This document shows positions 24,255 to 31,661 of a stretch of DNA of 38,253 nucleotides, piece by piece (within the stretch, counting starts at the first letter, position 1; each line of letters opens with the position of its first letter). This DNA comes from Paracoccaceae bacterium. GTDB taxonomy: Bacteria > Pseudomonadota > Alphaproteobacteria > Rhodobacterales > Rhodobacteraceae. Location of the stretch: positions 1-38,253 of the forward strand of contig JAIOXV010000010.1 of the NCBI GenBank assembly GCA_021741465.1, written 5' to 3'. The translations under genes and the position numbers were made by a program. The notes under the pieces were generated by a model. That model made no database searches. It was not told where the DNA came from and saw only the letters and a list, made by a program, of their open reading frames with translations.

Positions 24255-24290
24255 AAAAAGCGTCGCAGTTCTGCGGCGCTTTTTGCGTTT
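24255..24290 (+). terminator. Rho-independent terminator of thrS
   Basis: A 14-bp stem (one G-T pair), 24255-24268 with 24271-24284, has a tiny loop and A5/T5 at its base, then GCGTTT. It lies 25 nt after the thrS stop and separates it from the bufferin operon. The A/T ends make it plausible in both directions. Confidence 0.88.
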
Positions 24291-24410
24291 CTCAAAGGGG
24301 CATCCGCAGATCACAGACGCGTGGGACACGGCCCCGTGACTGGCGTGTGAACGCAAGCCCCCCCTAGGTTTGTCAGGTCGAATGACATCAAGCAAAAAGG
24401 GATTACACAC

Positions 24411-24707
24411 ATGTCGAACCATATTCGCACCTTGACCGTCGTGGGCGCTTTGGCCGCCGCACTGGCTGCTCAGGCTTCCATCGCATCTGCCGAAGGCGCT
24501 ACGGAAAAATGCTTTGGCGTGGCCATGGCGGGCCAGAACGATTGCGCGGCCGGCGAAGGCACCACCTGTGCCGGCACGTCGAAAGTGGACTTTCAGGGCA
24601 ACGCCTGGAAATTGGTCCCGGCGGGCACCTGCGCCACGATGGAACTTCCCGAAGGCCGCATGGGCAGCCTTGAAGCCCTGGAGCGCGACATGCCGATGAA
24701 GGGCTGA
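24411..24707 (+). CDS. bufA1: Bufferin-type RiPP precursor BufA1 (DUF2282)
   Basis: Precursor of a secreted, modified copper-binding peptide. The 98-aa product has a Sec signal peptide (1-27: positively charged start, hydrophobic Val/Ala core, SIASA). The mature part starts at about residue 28 with four Cys (34, 45, 53, 74). The [17 protein letters not shown] segment matches the DUF2282/BufA1 signature. In characterised bufferins, Cys residues are converted to thiooxazole-type rings by the BufB/BufC pair before export, and the product sequesters excess copper in the periplasm. It is the first gene of an operon with bufB, bufC and bufD. The start ATG 24411 has AAAAAGG about 10 bp upstream. No sigma factor gene of the type that controls some such operons is nearby. 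Confidence 0.88.
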   Translation: MSNHIRTLTVVGALAAALAAQASIASAEGATEKCFGVAMAGQNDCAAGEGTTCAGTSKVDFQGNAWKLVPAGTCATMELPEGRMGSLEALERDMPMKG

Positions 24708-24780
24708 AACGCGTGACACTCTGGCACCGGGGGGCGCGTCTCTCCGGTGCCACATCGCTGACGATGCCAGAGGAAAAACG

Positions 24781-25626
24781 ATGTTTGACAACACCGCAAA
24801 TGCCCTGCCACCTGTGGTAGGTGTTGGCTATAAGCCTCAGCATTTCAAAGATATTCTTGAAAATCCTGCCCCGGTTGGCTGGCTGGAAATTCACGCCGAA
24901 AACTACATGGGTGCAGGGGGCCGTCCGCAGGCGCAATTGCGCCATCTGGCCGAACGCTTTCCGATTTCGGTGCATGGCGTTGGCCTGTCTATCGGCGGCG
25001 AAGCGCCCTTGGATGAAGACCACCTCGCCGCGCTGAAAACCCTGTGCGAGGGGCTGGAGCCGGCAAGTTTTTCTGAACATCTGGCCTGGTCCACCCATGA
25101 GGGTGCCTTTTTGAATGACCTGCTTCCCCTGCCCTATACGTCGGCGACACTTGTACATGTGTGCAACCACATCGACCGGGTGCAAGAGGTGCTGCGCCGC
25201 CCGATCCTTTTGGAAAACCCCTCTGCCTATGTGGCATTTGCCGAAACCAGCTTGGCCGAGGTGGATTTCCTGACCGAGATTGCCCGCAGCACGGGCTGTG
25301 GTTTGCTTTTGGATGTGAACAACGTCTATGTCTCGGCCATCAATCAGGGCTTTGATCCCTTGGGCTATATCCGGGCCTTTCCGCTTGCGCTGGTGGGCGA
25401 AATCCATCTGGGCGGGCATGACGAAGACCGCGACAGCGCCGGGCGCCCTTTGCTGATCGACAGTCACGGTGCCGAAGTGGTGGATCCGGTCTGGGAGCTT
25501 TATGGCGAAACAATTCGCCAGGGCGGGGCAAAGCCGACGCTGATCGAATGGGACAATGACGTGCCAGATTGGCCGACACTTGCCGCCGAGGCCGCGCGCG
25601 CCGCGATGCATCTGGTGGCGGCATGA
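24781..25626 (+). CDS. bufB: MNIO (DUF692) multinuclear iron enzyme, bufferin maturase BufB
   Basis: A TIM-barrel enzyme of the DUF692/MNIO family that oxidises Cys residues of the precursor peptide, using two or three iron atoms and O2. The 281-aa product shows the metal-ligand segments of the family: GWLEIHAENYMG, SVHGVGLSIGG, FSEHLAW, LLLDVNNVYVSA, GEIHLGGHDED, LIDSHGAEV and LIEWDNDVPDW. All conserved His/Asp/Glu/Asn positions appear present, so it should be active. The ATG at 24781 has GAGGAAAA close upstream. Its stop overlaps the bufC start (ATGA, 25623-25626), so bufB and bufC are translationally coupled, in line with the two working as one complex. Confidence 0.92.
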   Translation: MFDNTANALPPVVGVGYKPQHFKDILENPAPVGWLEIHAENYMGAGGRPQAQLRHLAERFPISVHGVGLSIGGEAPLDEDHLAALKTLCEGLEPASFSEHLAWSTHEGAFLNDLLPLPYTSATLVHVCNHIDRVQEVLRRPILLENPSAYVAFAETSLAEVDFLTEIARSTGCGLLLDVNNVYVSAINQGFDPLGYIRAFPLALVGEIHLGGHDEDRDSAGRPLLIDSHGAEVVDPVWELYGETIRQGGAKPTLIEWDNDVPDWPTLAAEAARAAMHLVAA

Positions 25627-26354
25627 AGCAATCGGCCTTTGCCCAAGCGCTTCTTGACCCTGATGCAGCCGTGCCAGAGGGTGTGGTTGGCCCTGATGGC
25701 CGCCCCGATGCCAAGCGCTTTGCGGTTTATCGTAACAATGTCGCCAGTTCGCTGACCCGTGCGCTGGAAGCGGCATTTCCCGTGGTGCAAAAACTGGTCG
25801 GGACCGAATTTTTCGGGGCGATGGCCCAAGTTTACCTGCGCGCCCATCCCCCGCTTGACCGCAGGCTTATGCTTTATGGGAAAAGCTTTCCCGCGTTCCT
25901 GGAAGGTTTTCCACCCGTTGCACAACTGGGGTATCTGCCTGACGTGGCGCGGCTGGAACAGGCCATGCGCGAAAGCTATCACGCCGCTGACAGCATGCCC
26001 ATCGCGCCCGACGCTCTTGCCCAGCTTGGCGAAGCGCAGCTTTTGCAGGCCCGGCTGCATCTGGCGCCCTCGGTGCGAATTTTGGCCTCAGCCTGGCCCC
26101 TACATGCGATCTGGCTGGCCAATACGCAGGGCGGACCAGCCCCGGTGATGCAAGCGCAAGAGCTTGTAATCCTGCGCCCCGCATTCGACCCAACACCGCA
26201 TCTGCTGGGCAAGGGCGGGGCCGCCTTTCTTACCGCTTTGATTGCGGGAAAACCCCTGAACCAGGCATTGGCGGCAACCGACAATGGCTTTGATCTGGCG
26301 GCGGTTCTTGGGCTTTTGTTGCAAAACCAGGCCCTTGTCGGAGTGTCCCCATGA
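25623..26354 (+). CDS. bufC: BufC/HvfC-type partner protein (DUF2063)
   Basis: Partner of the MNIO enzyme, which presents the precursor peptide to it. The 243-aa product has the N-terminal DUF2063 domain (about 5-95), with the family segments RFAVYRNNVASSLTRALEAAFPVVQKLVG and YLRAHPP, then a C-terminal domain rich in Leu/Ala and ending QNQALVG. There is no signal peptide, so it acts in the cytoplasm. The start is ATG 25623, overlapping the bufB stop; an upstream in-frame start at 25569 would lie deep within bufB. Its own stop overlaps bufD in the same ATGA manner (26351-26354). Confidence 0.88.
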   Translation: MKQSAFAQALLDPDAAVPEGVVGPDGRPDAKRFAVYRNNVASSLTRALEAAFPVVQKLVGTEFFGAMAQVYLRAHPPLDRRLMLYGKSFPAFLEGFPPVAQLGYLPDVARLEQAMRESYHAADSMPIAPDALAQLGEAQLLQARLHLAPSVRILASAWPLHAIWLANTQGGPAPVMQAQELVILRPAFDPTPHLLGKGGAAFLTALIAGKPLNQALAATDNGFDLAAVLGLLLQNQALVGVSP

Positions 26355-26956
26355 TCCCGTTTCTTGCCAAACTGAACCGCGCCGATGACGTGCTTTTGCC
26401 GCTTGCCGCGCGGCTGGTCTTTGCCTGCGTGCTTTTGGGGTATTTCTGGTCGTCGGGGCTGACGAAACTGGATGGGGTTTTCACGCCCTCGCTGGGGGCT
26501 TTCGCGCAGATCTTTCCACGCGCGATCGAAGAGGCGGGGTTTGATGTTTCAAAGTTTGGGGTGTTTCACCGCGGGGTCGCGCTGGCGGGGGCATGGGCCG
26601 AACTGGTGTTGCCAGCACTGATTGTTCTGGGCCTGACCACAAGGTTGGCGGCATTGGGGATGGTGGGCTTCGTCATCGTGCAAAGTGCGACTGACATCAT
26701 CGGCCACAAGGCCGGGGCCGAGACGATTGGCGCGTGGTTTGATCGGGCGTCGGATGCTTTGATTCTGGATCAACGGGCGCTTTGGATGCTTTTGTTCCTG
26801 ACCCTGATCCTGAAAGGCGCAGGACCGCTGTCGCTGGACCGCTTAGTGGCTGTCGGGCTGGCGCGCGGCCAAGGCCAAGATGCCGCCCAAGCCGCACATG
26901 GCAATCGGGAACATGGTAAAGACGCCAAAGCCAAAGGCCAGCCAGATCGCGGCTGA
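26351..26956 (+). CDS. bufD: DoxX-family membrane protein BufD, with extended polar tail
   Basis: Fourth gene of the bufferin operon. The DoxX-like membrane protein accompanies such operons; its task is unproven (an electron-transfer or maturation/export role has been suggested). About four membrane helices are visible, at roughly 18-36, 75-95, 98-115 and 140-155, with the DoxX pattern LLPLAARLVFACVLLGYFW near the start. The normal-looking C-terminus is at LSLDRLVA (about 160-167). The chain then continues for about 34 polar residues (ARGQGQDAAQAAH...), unlike the rest, to a stop at 26956. This tail is antisense to the end of the next gene, a 114-bp convergent overlap, so it probably arose by loss of the original stop codon. 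Confidence 0.85.
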   Translation: MIPFLAKLNRADDVLLPLAARLVFACVLLGYFWSSGLTKLDGVFTPSLGAFAQIFPRAIEEAGFDVSKFGVFHRGVALAGAWAELVLPALIVLGLTTRLAALGMVGFVIVQSATDIIGHKAGAETIGAWFDRASDALILDQRALWMLLFLTLILKGAGPLSLDRLVAVGLARGQGQDAAQAAHGNREHGKDAKAKGQPDRG

Positions 26957-27199
26957 AGCGGCCAGCAAAAGTGCGCCCGCCGGCAGGTTCTGCGACCGCG
27001 CCATTGCCGCTCCGGCGATGGCAAGGATGGGGGCAAGGAAACTCGCCGCCTTGATGGCCAAAGGATGATCGACCTGTTTCAGCAGATCGCCCGCTTCGCC
27101 ATTTTGCTCGATGAATGCGGTGTAGCCATAGCCGAAAAAGCCCACGACCATCGCCCAGACACCCCCGATAATGCCCAAAACCAGTGCTGCGTTGCGCAT
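26843..27199 (-). CDS. Small uncharacterised membrane protein, overlapping bufD
   Basis: A 118-aa product with three or four membrane helices: about 5-26, 48-66 and 72-106 (two helices with a short turn). It has no recognised family motif. Its last 38 codons (26843-26956) overlap the tail of bufD on the opposite strand. Here the hydrophobic helix is the more protein-like reading, so this frame is the more likely original one. The start at 27199 is preceded by GTGAGAAA. It is divergent from the cold-shock gene across 185 bp. Whether it works with the bufferin operon is unknown. Confidence 0.65.
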   Translation of the reverse strand: MRNAALVLGIIGGVWAMVVGFFGYGYTAFIEQNGEAGDLLKQVDHPLAIKAASFLAPILAIAGAAMARSQNLPAGALLLAASAAIWLAFGFGVFTMFPIAMCGLGGILALAARQPDSH

Positions 27200-27223
27200 G
27201 TCGTTTTTCTCACTTTCATCGGC

Positions 27224-27284
27224 AAGGAATCATGCCCTGCAATACCCGCTTGATTTTACAAAAAGGTTTGGCATGATTTTCCTT
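27224..27284. promoter_or_regulatory. Long inverted repeat in the cold-shock gene leader
   Basis: AAGGAATCATGCC (27224-27236) pairs with GGCATGATT-TT-CCTT (27270-27284): 9 bp plus 4 bp with a TT bulge and a 33-nt loop. It lies 101-161 bp before the cold-shock gene start, so it may be in its long 5' leader or be a regulator site shared with the divergent membrane gene. The rest of 27200-27384 shows no gene. Confidence 0.5.
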
Positions 27285-27384
27285 GTGACGACAGACTTTC
27301 TGACCGCCTATCGAGGCCCAAGAAGACCTGCTTGCACGGCCCGTGGCAATGACGCCCCGGGAGGGTTGAGATAGGAGAGACGGA

Positions 27385-27591
27385 ATGCCGACCGGCACCG
27401 TGAAATGGTTCAACAGCACCAAAGGTTATGGGTTCATCGCACCCGATGATGGCGGCAAGGACGTGTTTGTACACATCTCGGCCGTTGAACGTGCAGGCCT
27501 TAAGGGTCTGAACGACAACCAGAAAATCGGTTACGAACTGCAATCTGGCCGTGATGGAAAGCAATCTGCTGGCGACCTGCGCCTGCTTTGA
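27385..27591 (+). CDS. Cold-shock protein, CspA family
   Basis: A 68-aa single-domain nucleic-acid chaperone that binds single-stranded RNA and DNA and melts mRNA structure. RNP1 (KGYGFIAP) and RNP2 (VFVHISAV) are both intact, and the chain starts with the family N-terminus GTVKWFN. The ribosome site AGGAGAG lies 8 bp before ATG 27385. It has a long leader with an inverted repeat and a strong terminator after it, so it is a single-gene unit. Whether it is cold-induced cannot be told from the coding sequence. Confidence 0.96.
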   Translation: MPTGTVKWFNSTKGYGFIAPDDGGKDVFVHISAVERAGLKGLNDNQKIGYELQSGRDGKQSAGDLRLL

Positions 27592-27611
27592 TCTGACGCT
27601 GGTCTTCTTGG

Positions 27612-27642
27612 AAACGGCCCCGCCTCGGGGCCGTTTTCTTTT
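27612..27642 (+). terminator. Rho-independent terminator of the cold-shock gene
   Basis: AAACGGCCCCG/CGGGGCCGTTT, an 11-bp stem (27612-27622 with 27626-27636), loop CCT, then a T-rich tail TCTTTT. It lies 20 nt after the stop codon, just before the end of the convergent ArsC-like gene. Confidence 0.9.
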
Positions 27643-27645
27643 GCC

Positions 27646-27966
27646 TTACAACAGCGCGGATTGCACTTCGGCATCCCAGCCAAGATACCAGCGATCTGCC
27701 TGAATGACGGGGCGTTTCATCACCGTCGGCTGTGCGGCGATTTGGGCCTCGGGCTCAGATTCGCGCAGGAAATCGGAAAAACTGCGGTAGGTCGTTGACT
27801 GTTTGTTGATCAGACGACCGCCAAATTCCGTCACCAAAGCGTCAATTTCCGCCGTGTTGAGCGGCTCTTTGCGGATGTCACGGAAGGTCACGGCATGGCC
27901 CGCCCGTTCAAGCGCCTTGAGCGCCGTCTTGCAGGTGTCGCAGGTCGAAATGCCGTAAAGGATCAT
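27646..27966 (-). CDS. ArsC/Spx-family thioredoxin-fold protein
   Basis: A 106-aa protein of the arsenate reductase/Spx family. It has the N-terminal CxxC (Cys9 and Cys12 in STCDTCKTAL), the RDIRKEPLN segment and the cis-Pro region with PTVMKRPVI. The CxxC is the Spx/YffB type rather than the CxxS of classical ArsC, so true arsenate reduction is doubtful. A thiol-redox or glutathione-linked role is more likely. It follows the DUF2177 gene by 3 bp and is probably co-transcribed with it. Confidence 0.85.
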   Translation of the reverse strand: MILYGISTCDTCKTALKALERAGHAVTFRDIRKEPLNTAEIDALVTEFGGRLINKQSTTYRSFSDFLRESEPEAQIAAQPTVMKRPVIQADRWYLGWDAEVQSALL

Positions 27967-27969
27967 GAC

Positions 27970-28368
27970 TTATACCTTGAAGATCGCCCGGGTCAGGGCC
28001 AAACCGGCCCAAGCAGAAAAGCCCGTCAGAAGACTGCCCCAGATCACATCGGTCATCACCATGCGTGCCGACCAATCCTTCATAATGGCATAGCTGGTGA
28101 ATTCATAGGTGCCATAGGCCATGAACCCCAGCACGACCGCGGGAACCACGACCGATCCACCCGATTTCAGCGCCGGAAGCGAAACCAGATACAAAAGCCC
28201 TGCAACATAGGCGAGGTAGAACAGCGCGGCCGGGGCCATGCGGATGTTTTCCAGCATCATCCCGCCGATATGGCGCTGGAACAACGGCGCCATGTGCAAA
28301 CGCAGCATAATGGCATCCAATGTCAGGAAAATGACGGCGGTAAAGGTGTATAGGCTTGCGGTCTGCAT
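27970..28368 (-). CDS. DUF2177 family membrane protein
   Basis: A 132-aa protein with four probable membrane helices (about 5-20, 42-62, 70-90, 105-128). The segments LDAIMLRLHMAPLF, IRMAPAALFYLAYVAGLLYLV and AYGTYEFTSYAIMKDWS match the DUF2177 family, whose function is unknown. The start at 28368 (MQTASLYT) is preceded by AAGGGGA; an upstream in-frame start at 28422 gives a Cys-rich non-family extension and is rejected. It is divergent from the YeeE/YedE gene. Confidence 0.85.
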   Translation of the reverse strand: MQTASLYTFTAVIFLTLDAIMLRLHMAPLFQRHIGGMMLENIRMAPAALFYLAYVAGLLYLVSLPALKSGGSVVVPAVVLGFMAYGTYEFTSYAIMKDWSARMVMTDVIWGSLLTGFSAWAGLALTRAIFKV

Positions 28369-28470
28369 GATGCTTTCCCCTTTTCTTTCTCTTTCTACGC
28401 AAGAACACATGATGCAGATCAAAGATAATCAACCCACGCACGCGGCAAATGCAGAAAAGGAGAATCGTCG

Positions 28471-29532
28471 ATGGATCTGACCATCCTGCTTGACCGGTTT
28501 AGCGAAGGACAGCTTGGCGCGCTTTTCGGCCTGCTGACGGGGGTTGTCTTTGGCGTGGCAGCGCAGAGATCGTCCTTTTGTCTGAGAGCGGCCACCGTCG
28601 AATTCGCCCGCGGTCAGCTTGGCACGCGCATGGCGGTCTGGCTTTTGACCTTTTCAACTGCCGTCGTCTGGGTGCAAGGCGCACAGGCGCTGGGGTGGTT
28701 CCGGTCTGCCGATGCGCGGGTGATGTCGGTCACCGGATCATGGTCGGGCGCGATCATCGGCGGGTTGATCTTCGGCGCGGGCATGGTGCTGGCGCGCGGT
28801 TGTTCGGGGCGGCTTTTGGTGCTGGCAGCAACCGGCAACCTGCGCTCTGTCATCTCGGGGCTGATTTTTGCGGTTGTGGCGCAGATGTCGCTGCATGGCT
28901 GGCTTGCGCCCGTGCGCAACTGGCTTGCCGCGCTTTGGATCACGCCGGGTGGACAGAACCTTGATCTGCTGGCCCTGCTGGGCCTGCCGCCCATTGGTGG
29001 GCTTTACATCGGGTTCGGCTTTGCCTTGGCAGCCTTTTGGCTGGCCCGGCGCAATCGGATCGGCTTGCCAACGCTGATCTTTGCCTCGGGTGTCGGATTT
29101 GCGGTTGCGCTGGGGTGGGTCTTGACCTTTTCGCTGGCACAAGTGGCGTTCGAGCCTGTCAGCATTACCTCGGCCACGTTCTCGGGGCCGTCAGCCAGCA
29201 CGCTGATGTTCTTTCTGACTGATGATCCGGTGCTGGATTTCGATATCGGCCTTGTGCCGGGCGTCTTCATCGGTGCGTTTCTGGCCGCCGCCTTCAAGCG
29301 TGAATTGCAGTTTCAGGGCTTTGATGGCGAAAGCCAGATGCGCCGGTCCATGACCGGGGCGGTGATGATGGGTTTTGGCGCGATGCTGGCGGGGGGCTGT
29401 GCCATTGGTGCAGGGGTTACGGGTGGATCGGTTTTTGCCGCCACCGCCTGGACCGCGCTTTTGTTCTTCTGGATCGGCGCGGTTATTACCGATTATCTGG
29501 TGGATCAAATGGGCGTTCGGATAACCGCCTGA
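28471..29532 (+). CDS. YeeE/YedE-family sulfur-compound transporter (TsuA/SoxT-like)
   Basis: A 353-aa inner-membrane protein with about nine or ten helices and two pseudo-repeats. Three Cys lie in the conserved places used by the thiosulfate importer TsuA: Cys37 in RSSFCLRAA, Cys111 in ARGCSGRLL and Cys310 in AGGCAIGAG. The family moves thiosulfate or related sulfur compounds; the Sox-linked members are called SoxT. It ends 13 bp from the convergent end of the sox cluster, which supports a sulfur role. The start ATG 28471 has AAGGAGAA 7 bp upstream. The substrate and direction are inferred. Confidence 0.88.
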   Translation: MDLTILLDRFSEGQLGALFGLLTGVVFGVAAQRSSFCLRAATVEFARGQLGTRMAVWLLTFSTAVVWVQGAQALGWFRSADARVMSVTGSWSGAIIGGLIFGAGMVLARGCSGRLLVLAATGNLRSVISGLIFAVVAQMSLHGWLAPVRNWLAALWITPGGQNLDLLALLGLPPIGGLYIGFGFALAAFWLARRNRIGLPTLIFASGVGFAVALGWVLTFSLAQVAFEPVSITSATFSGPSASTLMFFLTDDPVLDFDIGLVPGVFIGAFLAAAFKRELQFQGFDGESQMRRSMTGAVMMGFGAMLAGGCAIGAGVTGGSVFAATAWTALLFFWIGAVITDYLVDQMGVRITA

Positions 29533-29545
29533 CACTTGTGCCGCG

Positions 29546-30490
29546 TCATTCGAATTCCATCTCGGAAAAGACCACACCCGCGTTCTTAGTTGCCAGTTCC
29601 TCAAAGGTATCCAGCCCTTTCCAGCGCTCCTGATCGACATAATAGGCCCCGGCCAGATCGCCGCCTGCGTCAATATGGGCGGCAATCTTTTCACGCAGAT
29701 CAATCAGATAGTCGTGGGTAAAGCGCGTGACTTGGGCAAGGTTCGTCGGATGGCCGTGGCCCGGCAGCACATAGGTTGGGTTGAGCGGGGCGAATTTTGT
29801 CTCCCATGTGTCAATCCAGCAGCTGGTGCATGTGCCTTCAAAGATCGGCGGCAGGCGTTCGTGAAAAGCGATGTCGCCCGCAATCATCATGGACCACGCG
29901 GGGATCCAGACCTGCGTATCGCCAGGGGAATGGGCCGGGCCAAGGTGCAGAACCTCGACCGTCACCTCGCCCATCGTGATGATCTTTTTGTCGGTGAACG
30001 TCTCGGTCGGCAGGGCGATGGTCGTGCCTTCGGCGTTTTCACGCGCATAATTGCGCAGAGAAATCAGCGCGCGATCCGCGGTTTCCTTGAACTCGGCTGC
30101 GGCCTCTTCATGGGCAAGGATCGGCACGCCCTGTGCGGCCCAATAGCTGTTGCCCAGCATGGCATGGCCCTGCCCGTTTTCATCGACCACCAGTTTCACC
30201 GGCTGGTCGGTCACGGCCCGGATCTCGGCATGCAGCGCTTCGGCCAGCTTCCAACTGGCCCCGCCATTGACAACGACCACCCCATCACCGGTGACAATGA
30301 AGGAAAGGTTGTTGTTATGGCCGGCGTTTTCATACGTCGGCGGTGCAGTGGCGCCGATGGCCGCGAACACATGCGGAATGATTTCAACCGGTTTGGAATA
30401 GAGCACGGATTGCGGGTATTGGTCCGGAATATCCTCTGACGCAAAAGCGGCGGTCGAGATCAGGCAGGCCATAAGCGGCAGAAAACGCAT
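29546..30490 (-). CDS. soxH: SoxH-like metallo-beta-lactamase-fold protein with reduced metal site
   Basis: A 314-aa secreted protein of the metallo-beta-lactamase fold at the end of the sox cluster, matching soxH by position and length. Residues 1-18 are a Sec signal peptide. The first metal motif, normally HxHxDH, reads E104-N-G106-Q-G108-H109: only the last His is kept. The later ligands are present (His187 in LGPAHSPGDT, Asp206 in MIAGDIAFH, His245 in LPGHGHPT). A Cys pair, C221-x2-C224, lies near the pocket side. At most one metal may be bound, if any. Its role in sulfur oxidation is not proven; soxH is not needed for thiosulfate oxidation in Paracoccus as far as known. It starts 1 bp after the stop of the soxG-like gene. 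The start at 30490 is chosen because it opens the signal peptide. Confidence 0.75.
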   Translation of the reverse strand: MRFLPLMACLISTAAFASEDIPDQYPQSVLYSKPVEIIPHVFAAIGATAPPTYENAGHNNNLSFIVTGDGVVVVNGGASWKLAEALHAEIRAVTDQPVKLVVDENGQGHAMLGNSYWAAQGVPILAHEEAAAEFKETADRALISLRNYARENAEGTTIALPTETFTDKKIITMGEVTVEVLHLGPAHSPGDTQVWIPAWSMMIAGDIAFHERLPPIFEGTCTSCWIDTWETKFAPLNPTYVLPGHGHPTNLAQVTRFTHDYLIDLREKIAAHIDAGGDLAGAYYVDQERWKGLDTFEELATKNAGVVFSEMEFE

Positions 30491-30491
30491 C

Positions 30492-31406
30492 TTAGGCTTC
30501 CTCGACAAAGACATAGCCTGTTGCTGCCTTTTCGGCCCGACCAATGCCACCGCCCGGAAGGTGATAGCCGATCAGCCGCATCTGGTCGGCGGCAAGCTGG
30601 TCAAGCAGACCCACCCGCGTGGTTGCCGCCAAGTCTTTGTCCTGATCTGATCCACTGGCCCAATCGGGGCGTTCAAAGGCGACATGGTGATTGCCCAAAG
30701 CATCGCCCGCCACCATCACGCTTTCGGTGCCCGAGCGCAGTTCATAAGCCATATGACCGGGCGTATGGCCGGGGGTCAGCCGGGCGGCGATGCCGGGCAA
30801 GACCTCTTGGCCATCCTTGATGCGCGTCACCACATCGGCAATCACCGCAAGCCGTCTGGCCGCCCCAACAGCAAAGGTGGTGCGCGCAGCACCAATGGTG
30901 TTCACGGTGTCAGGATCGGTCCAATAGTCAAACTCGGCTTGGCCGATCAGAAAGCCAGCGTTGGGGAAAAGCGGTTCGTCAAATTCATCCAGCAGGCCCC
31001 AGATATGGTCAGGGTGGGCATGGGTGAAACAGACATGGGTCACATCATCGACCGTCAGGCCCAAGACATCAAAGGCCTCAAGCAGTTTTCCGGCCGAGGG
31101 TTGAAAATCAGGCCCGGCGCCAACATCAAAAAGCACCGTGTTGGTGCCGCCGCGCATCAGCGTCACATTGCAAGGCGGTGTCAGTTGATCGGTTGGCAGG
31201 CCGTATTTGGCGACAATTGCCGCCATTTCGTCCTGAGGCATGCCGCCCAGAATGAAATCGCCGGGCAGGGTCAAAGAGCCGTCTGAAAGCGTGTCAATCT
31301 GCATGGCCCCCAAGGTCACCGATGTTCCGGCCCACAGCCGTTTTGGCGCCAATGGCAGGGTAAGCATGGCGGCAGAAGCGGTCAGAAAATGGCGGCGGGT
31401 CAGCAT
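30492..31406 (-). CDS. soxG: SoxG-like metallo-beta-lactamase-fold hydrolase, Tat-exported
   Basis: A 304-aa periplasmic metallohydrolase. The N-terminus has a twin-arginine signal (TRRHFLT, then a hydrophobic stretch to about residue 26), consistent with folding around metal before export. The metal motif is complete: H129-A-H131-P-D133-H134, then HTPGH, Asp in VAGDALGN and a final His in GYHLPGGG. It resembles the SoxG position in Paracoccus (after soxF, before soxH), but no soxE or soxF lies between it and soxD here. The symbol is given by position. The gap to soxD is 255 bp and holds no gene, so this pair may have its own promoter. Confidence 0.7.
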   Translation of the reverse strand: MLTRRHFLTASAAMLTLPLAPKRLWAGTSVTLGAMQIDTLSDGSLTLPGDFILGGMPQDEMAAIVAKYGLPTDQLTPPCNVTLMRGGTNTVLFDVGAGPDFQPSAGKLLEAFDVLGLTVDDVTHVCFTHAHPDHIWGLLDEFDEPLFPNAGFLIGQAEFDYWTDPDTVNTIGAARTTFAVGAARRLAVIADVVTRIKDGQEVLPGIAARLTPGHTPGHMAYELRSGTESVMVAGDALGNHHVAFERPDWASGSDQDKDLAATTRVGLLDQLAADQMRLIGYHLPGGGIGRAEKAATGYVFVEEA

Positions 31407-31630
31407 ATCAGGGCCTTTTGGGTTGGAATGAAGAGGGGGCGATCTTGTCCTTTGACCTCAGGGCTGCCGTCTTCTTTGGACTAAAAGCCGGTCGATCGGG
31501 CGTTTTGGTCAAAGCTGGCGCAATAAGATGACAGGCGGTTCTGGGGCGCAGGATCAACCCGGCACCTTTTTCAGGCTGCCGAAAAACGCCTCTGCCGCCA
31601 CGCCTTGGCCCATGACTGCGGGTCGGATAT

Positions 31631-31655
31631 GGGCCGCAAGCAAAACTTGCGGCCC
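31631..31655 (-). terminator. Perfect hairpin just after soxD
   Basis: GGGCCGCAAG and CTTGCGGCCC form a 10-bp stem with loop CAAAA (plus-strand numbering), 6 nt after the soxD stop codon on the minus strand. No T-run follows. It could be a weak terminator or a 3' stabiliser of the sox mRNA, cutting the soxG/soxH-like pair off from the main unit. Confidence 0.6.
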
Positions 31656-31661
31656 GCTTGG

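Noticed and set aside
24371-24387. TGTCA-N7-TGACA repeat before bufA1 as an operator
   Set aside because: The arms are only 5 bp, which is common by chance; it may be worth a look if metal regulators are mapped, but there is no support here.
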